Made by a program: the position numbers and the translations under genes
Shown: piece after piece, positions 62,576-64,000 of the stretch
Numbering within the stretch: position 1 is the first letter of the stretch
Layout of the letters: the number at the start of each line of letters is the position of its first letter
From: a bacterium ADurb.Bin243
GTDB lineage: Bacteria; Muiribacteriota; UBA9980
DNA: 64,000 bases
Assembly (NCBI GenBank): GCA_002069765.1
Contig: MWBZ01000013.1
Span: 1-64,000, forward strand
Reading direction: 5' to 3'
The notes under the pieces: model-generated
Seen by the model: only the letters and a program-made list of their open reading frames with translations
Databases searched by the model: none
Told to the model about the DNA's origin: nothing

Positions 62576-63487
62576 TCAAGATTTCTTAAAATTTCCCCAG
62601 CTGAGCTTGGTCCTTAAAATATCGAAAAAGTTGTTTTCGCTGAATTTGACGAGCCTTGCCGAAAATTCGGCCCTGGACATAAGGACTTTGTCGTCTTTCA
62701 TAAGCTTGAAAAATTCCTGGTTATCGGTAGAAAGAAGAGTCTGTCCCTCCGAACGGTTGACTATTTTTATTTTCGCTTTGTCCGAAACTATCAAAGAACG
62801 GGATGAAAGCGTAAAAGCGCAAATCGGAGTTATAACAAAAGCGTCGAGGTCGGGAGATAAAATGGGGCCTCCGCATGAAAGCGAATAAGCCGTAGAGCCT
62901 GTGGGAGTAGATATTATAAGCCCGTCGCCGTGATATTTATCCACGAATTTATTATCGATATAAGCCTCAAGCACCGACATTTTTGAAGAAGAGCGCCTGT
63001 GCATGACGATATCGTTTAAAGCGTAAAAAGTCATTTGCTTTTTCTGATTTCGCTCTACCGTGCATTTTATCATAAGCCTTTTTTCTATTTCGTAATCCTT
63101 GTCGCCGAAAATGCGCTCGATGGAACTCGCGTAATCGTCGGGCATCACCTCGGCGAGAAATCCTAAATTGCCCAGATTTATTCCTAATATGGGCGTTTTA
63201 TGCCTGGCGAAAAGGCGGGCGGTAGAAAGGATGGTGCCGTCGCCGCCGAGCGTGAGCGCGAGATCGAATTTCAAATCGCAGTCGAGGCAATCGATATCGA
63301 TAATTTTTATAAGAGAAAGATCAATTTTTTTACGAAGGTTTAAAATATTATAAGTTTCAGAAGTAGTATAGATATCGCATTCGTTTTTATTCAAAAGCGA
63401 TATTATTTCGTTGAGATAAGCGAATTTATCTATTTTATTCGAGTTAATTATTAAAATAACCCTTTTTGTCTTTGACATGCTTTCCAT
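62576..63487 (-). CDS. nadK: NAD kinase
   Basis: It phosphorylates NAD+ to NADP+. The 303-residue protein has the family signature ALTLGGDGTIL with the catalytic Asp, 'LGINLGNLGFLAEV' and the C-terminal 'DGLIISTPTGSTAYSLSCGG'. ATG at 63485-63487 overlaps the upstream XdhC-type gene by 44 bases, suggesting translational coupling. A second ATG three codons on is an alternative start. Confidence 0.93.
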   Translation of the reverse strand: MESMSKTKRVILIINSNKIDKFAYLNEIISLLNKNECDIYTTSETYNILNLRKKIDLSLIKIIDIDCLDCDLKFDLALTLGGDGTILSTARLFARHKTPILGINLGNLGFLAEVMPDDYASSIERIFGDKDYEIEKRLMIKCTVERNQKKQMTFYALNDIVMHRRSSSKMSVLEAYIDNKFVDKYHGDGLIISTPTGSTAYSLSCGGPILSPDLDAFVITPICAFTLSSRSLIVSDKAKIKIVNRSEGQTLLSTDNQEFFKLMKDDKVLMSRAEFSARLVKFSENNFFDILRTKLSWGNFKKS

Positions 63488-64000
63488 CTTTCGAGTATTT
63501 TACCGCGAGCATCTGAGCCGCTATTGAAACCGCTATTTCAGCCGGAGTTTCCCCGCCGATATCCAGGCCCACCGGCGCAAAAACCCGGGCCAGTTTATCT
63601 TTTGGGCAGCCCTTATCCACGAGGCCTTTCATGCACTCGAATACTTTATTTTTAGATCCTATCATACCCGCATATTTAAAATTAAACGGCAGTCCGATTA
63701 AATAGTCCAGCACTTTGCCGTCGGAAAGTTCATGGCCGCGGGTTATGATTACAACGTAATCCGAATCTTTCAAATCAATTTCAGAGCAACTCTTTTCAAG
63801 TTCCTCGATTCCGTAGCCCGGCGTCAATATTTTTTCGCAATCGGCGTATCTGTCGCGCTGCAGATATTCCGAGCGGTCTTCGACGATCGCGGTCCTGAAT
63901 CCGATAGAGTTTAAAAGCGGCACCAGCTGATAGGCGATGTGGCCGCCGCCGAAAATAACGGCTCTGTCGCGCGACGGGTGCGGTTCGAAAAACACTTCCA
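63444..64000 (-). CDS. XdhC family protein (partial, 5' end outside window)
   Basis: The frame is open to the right edge. The visible 185 residues are the C-terminal Rossmann domain of XdhC/CoxI-type proteins: 'AVIFGGGHIAYQLVPLLNSI', 'DYVVIITRGHELSDGKVL', 'KYAGMIGSKNKVFECMKGL' and 'FAPVGLDIGGETPAEIAVSI'. XdhC binds the molybdenum cofactor and inserts it into xanthine dehydrogenase-type enzymes; related proteins with only this domain have other roles. The start of the gene, with any CoxI-type N-terminal domain, lies outside. Its stop codon falls inside nadK. Confidence 0.85.
   Translation of the reverse strand, partial: EVFFEPHPSRDRAVIFGGGHIAYQLVPLLNSIGFRTAIVEDRSEYLQRDRYADCEKILTPGYGIEELEKSCSEIDLKDSDYVVIITRGHELSDGKVLDYLIGLPFNFKYAGMIGSKNKVFECMKGLVDKGCPKDKLARVFAPVGLDIGGETPAEIAVSIAAQMLAVKYSKDGKHVKDKKGYFNN

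Noticed and set aside
1-64000. tRNA, rRNA or known riboswitch genes
   Set aside because: Intergenic gaps were read for cloverleaf, TTC-arm and common riboswitch patterns (such as GEMM) and none was convincing. A covariance-model search would be needed to exclude them fully.

Overview
The window looks like chromosome from an uncultured diderm (Gram-negative-type) bacterium. Several exported proteins have lipoprotein signal peptides, and there is an LptF/LptG-type LPS export permease. Housekeeping genes are single copy and spread over both strands. I cannot name the lineage from sequence alone. The mix (yaaR beside tmk, a yeast-type large NAD-glutamate dehydrogenase, giant repeat lipoproteins) suggests a poorly sampled candidate phylum, but that is inference. 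I found no rRNA, tRNA, CRISPR array, phage module or complete insertion sequence.

Layout. 1-1622: 5' part of a secreted fibronectin/Ig-type surface protein (minus strand, runs off the left edge). 1623-2759: non-coding stretch with two tandem copies of a MITE-like hairpin element. 2760-13514: large NAD-GDH, an exported TIM-barrel-like protein, a methyltransferase, serine acetyltransferase plus an AAA+ ATPase, and two exported TPR proteins. 13790-25874: a lone receiver protein; a minus-strand core cluster (lptF/G-like, argS, tmk, yaaR, rapZ); a membrane-anchored CBM48 protein; a small TPR protein; dnaN; an APC permease; and an ankyrin / M29 aminopeptidase / DUF6790-like operon.

25987-53172 is the remarkable part: three giant modular lipoprotein genes on the minus strand. 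They share a roughly 300-residue N-terminal region, an Ig-like module and chitobiase/hexosaminidase-C-type repeats, but end in different tips. One ends in a self-cleaving HINT (intein/Hedgehog-like) domain and is split by an apparent single-base frameshift; one ends in an L-type-lectin-like domain; one ends in Ig-like modules after 17 copies of a roughly 85-residue repeat. Between the first and second lies a gene graveyard (33008-35250) holding decayed copies of a histidine kinase and an amidohydrolase beside an intact cupin gene.

53520-56829 is a three-gene signalling operon (receiver-kinase, 7TM histidine kinase, OmpR-type regulator) directly upstream of the largest giant gene. Between regulator and giant gene is an array of six 11-bp direct repeats in exact register, the geometry expected for an OmpR/PhoB-family binding region. 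The decayed kinase upstream of the first giant gene is a paralogue of the intact kinase here. I infer a duplicated 'sensor + giant surface lipoprotein' block, probably a regulated surface-display system. 57034-64000: Fe-dependent alcohol dehydrogenase, a lipoprotein, an RsbW-like ATPase with a GAF/PAS kinase-like protein lacking its phospho-acceptor histidine, nadK, and an XdhC-type protein cut by the right edge.
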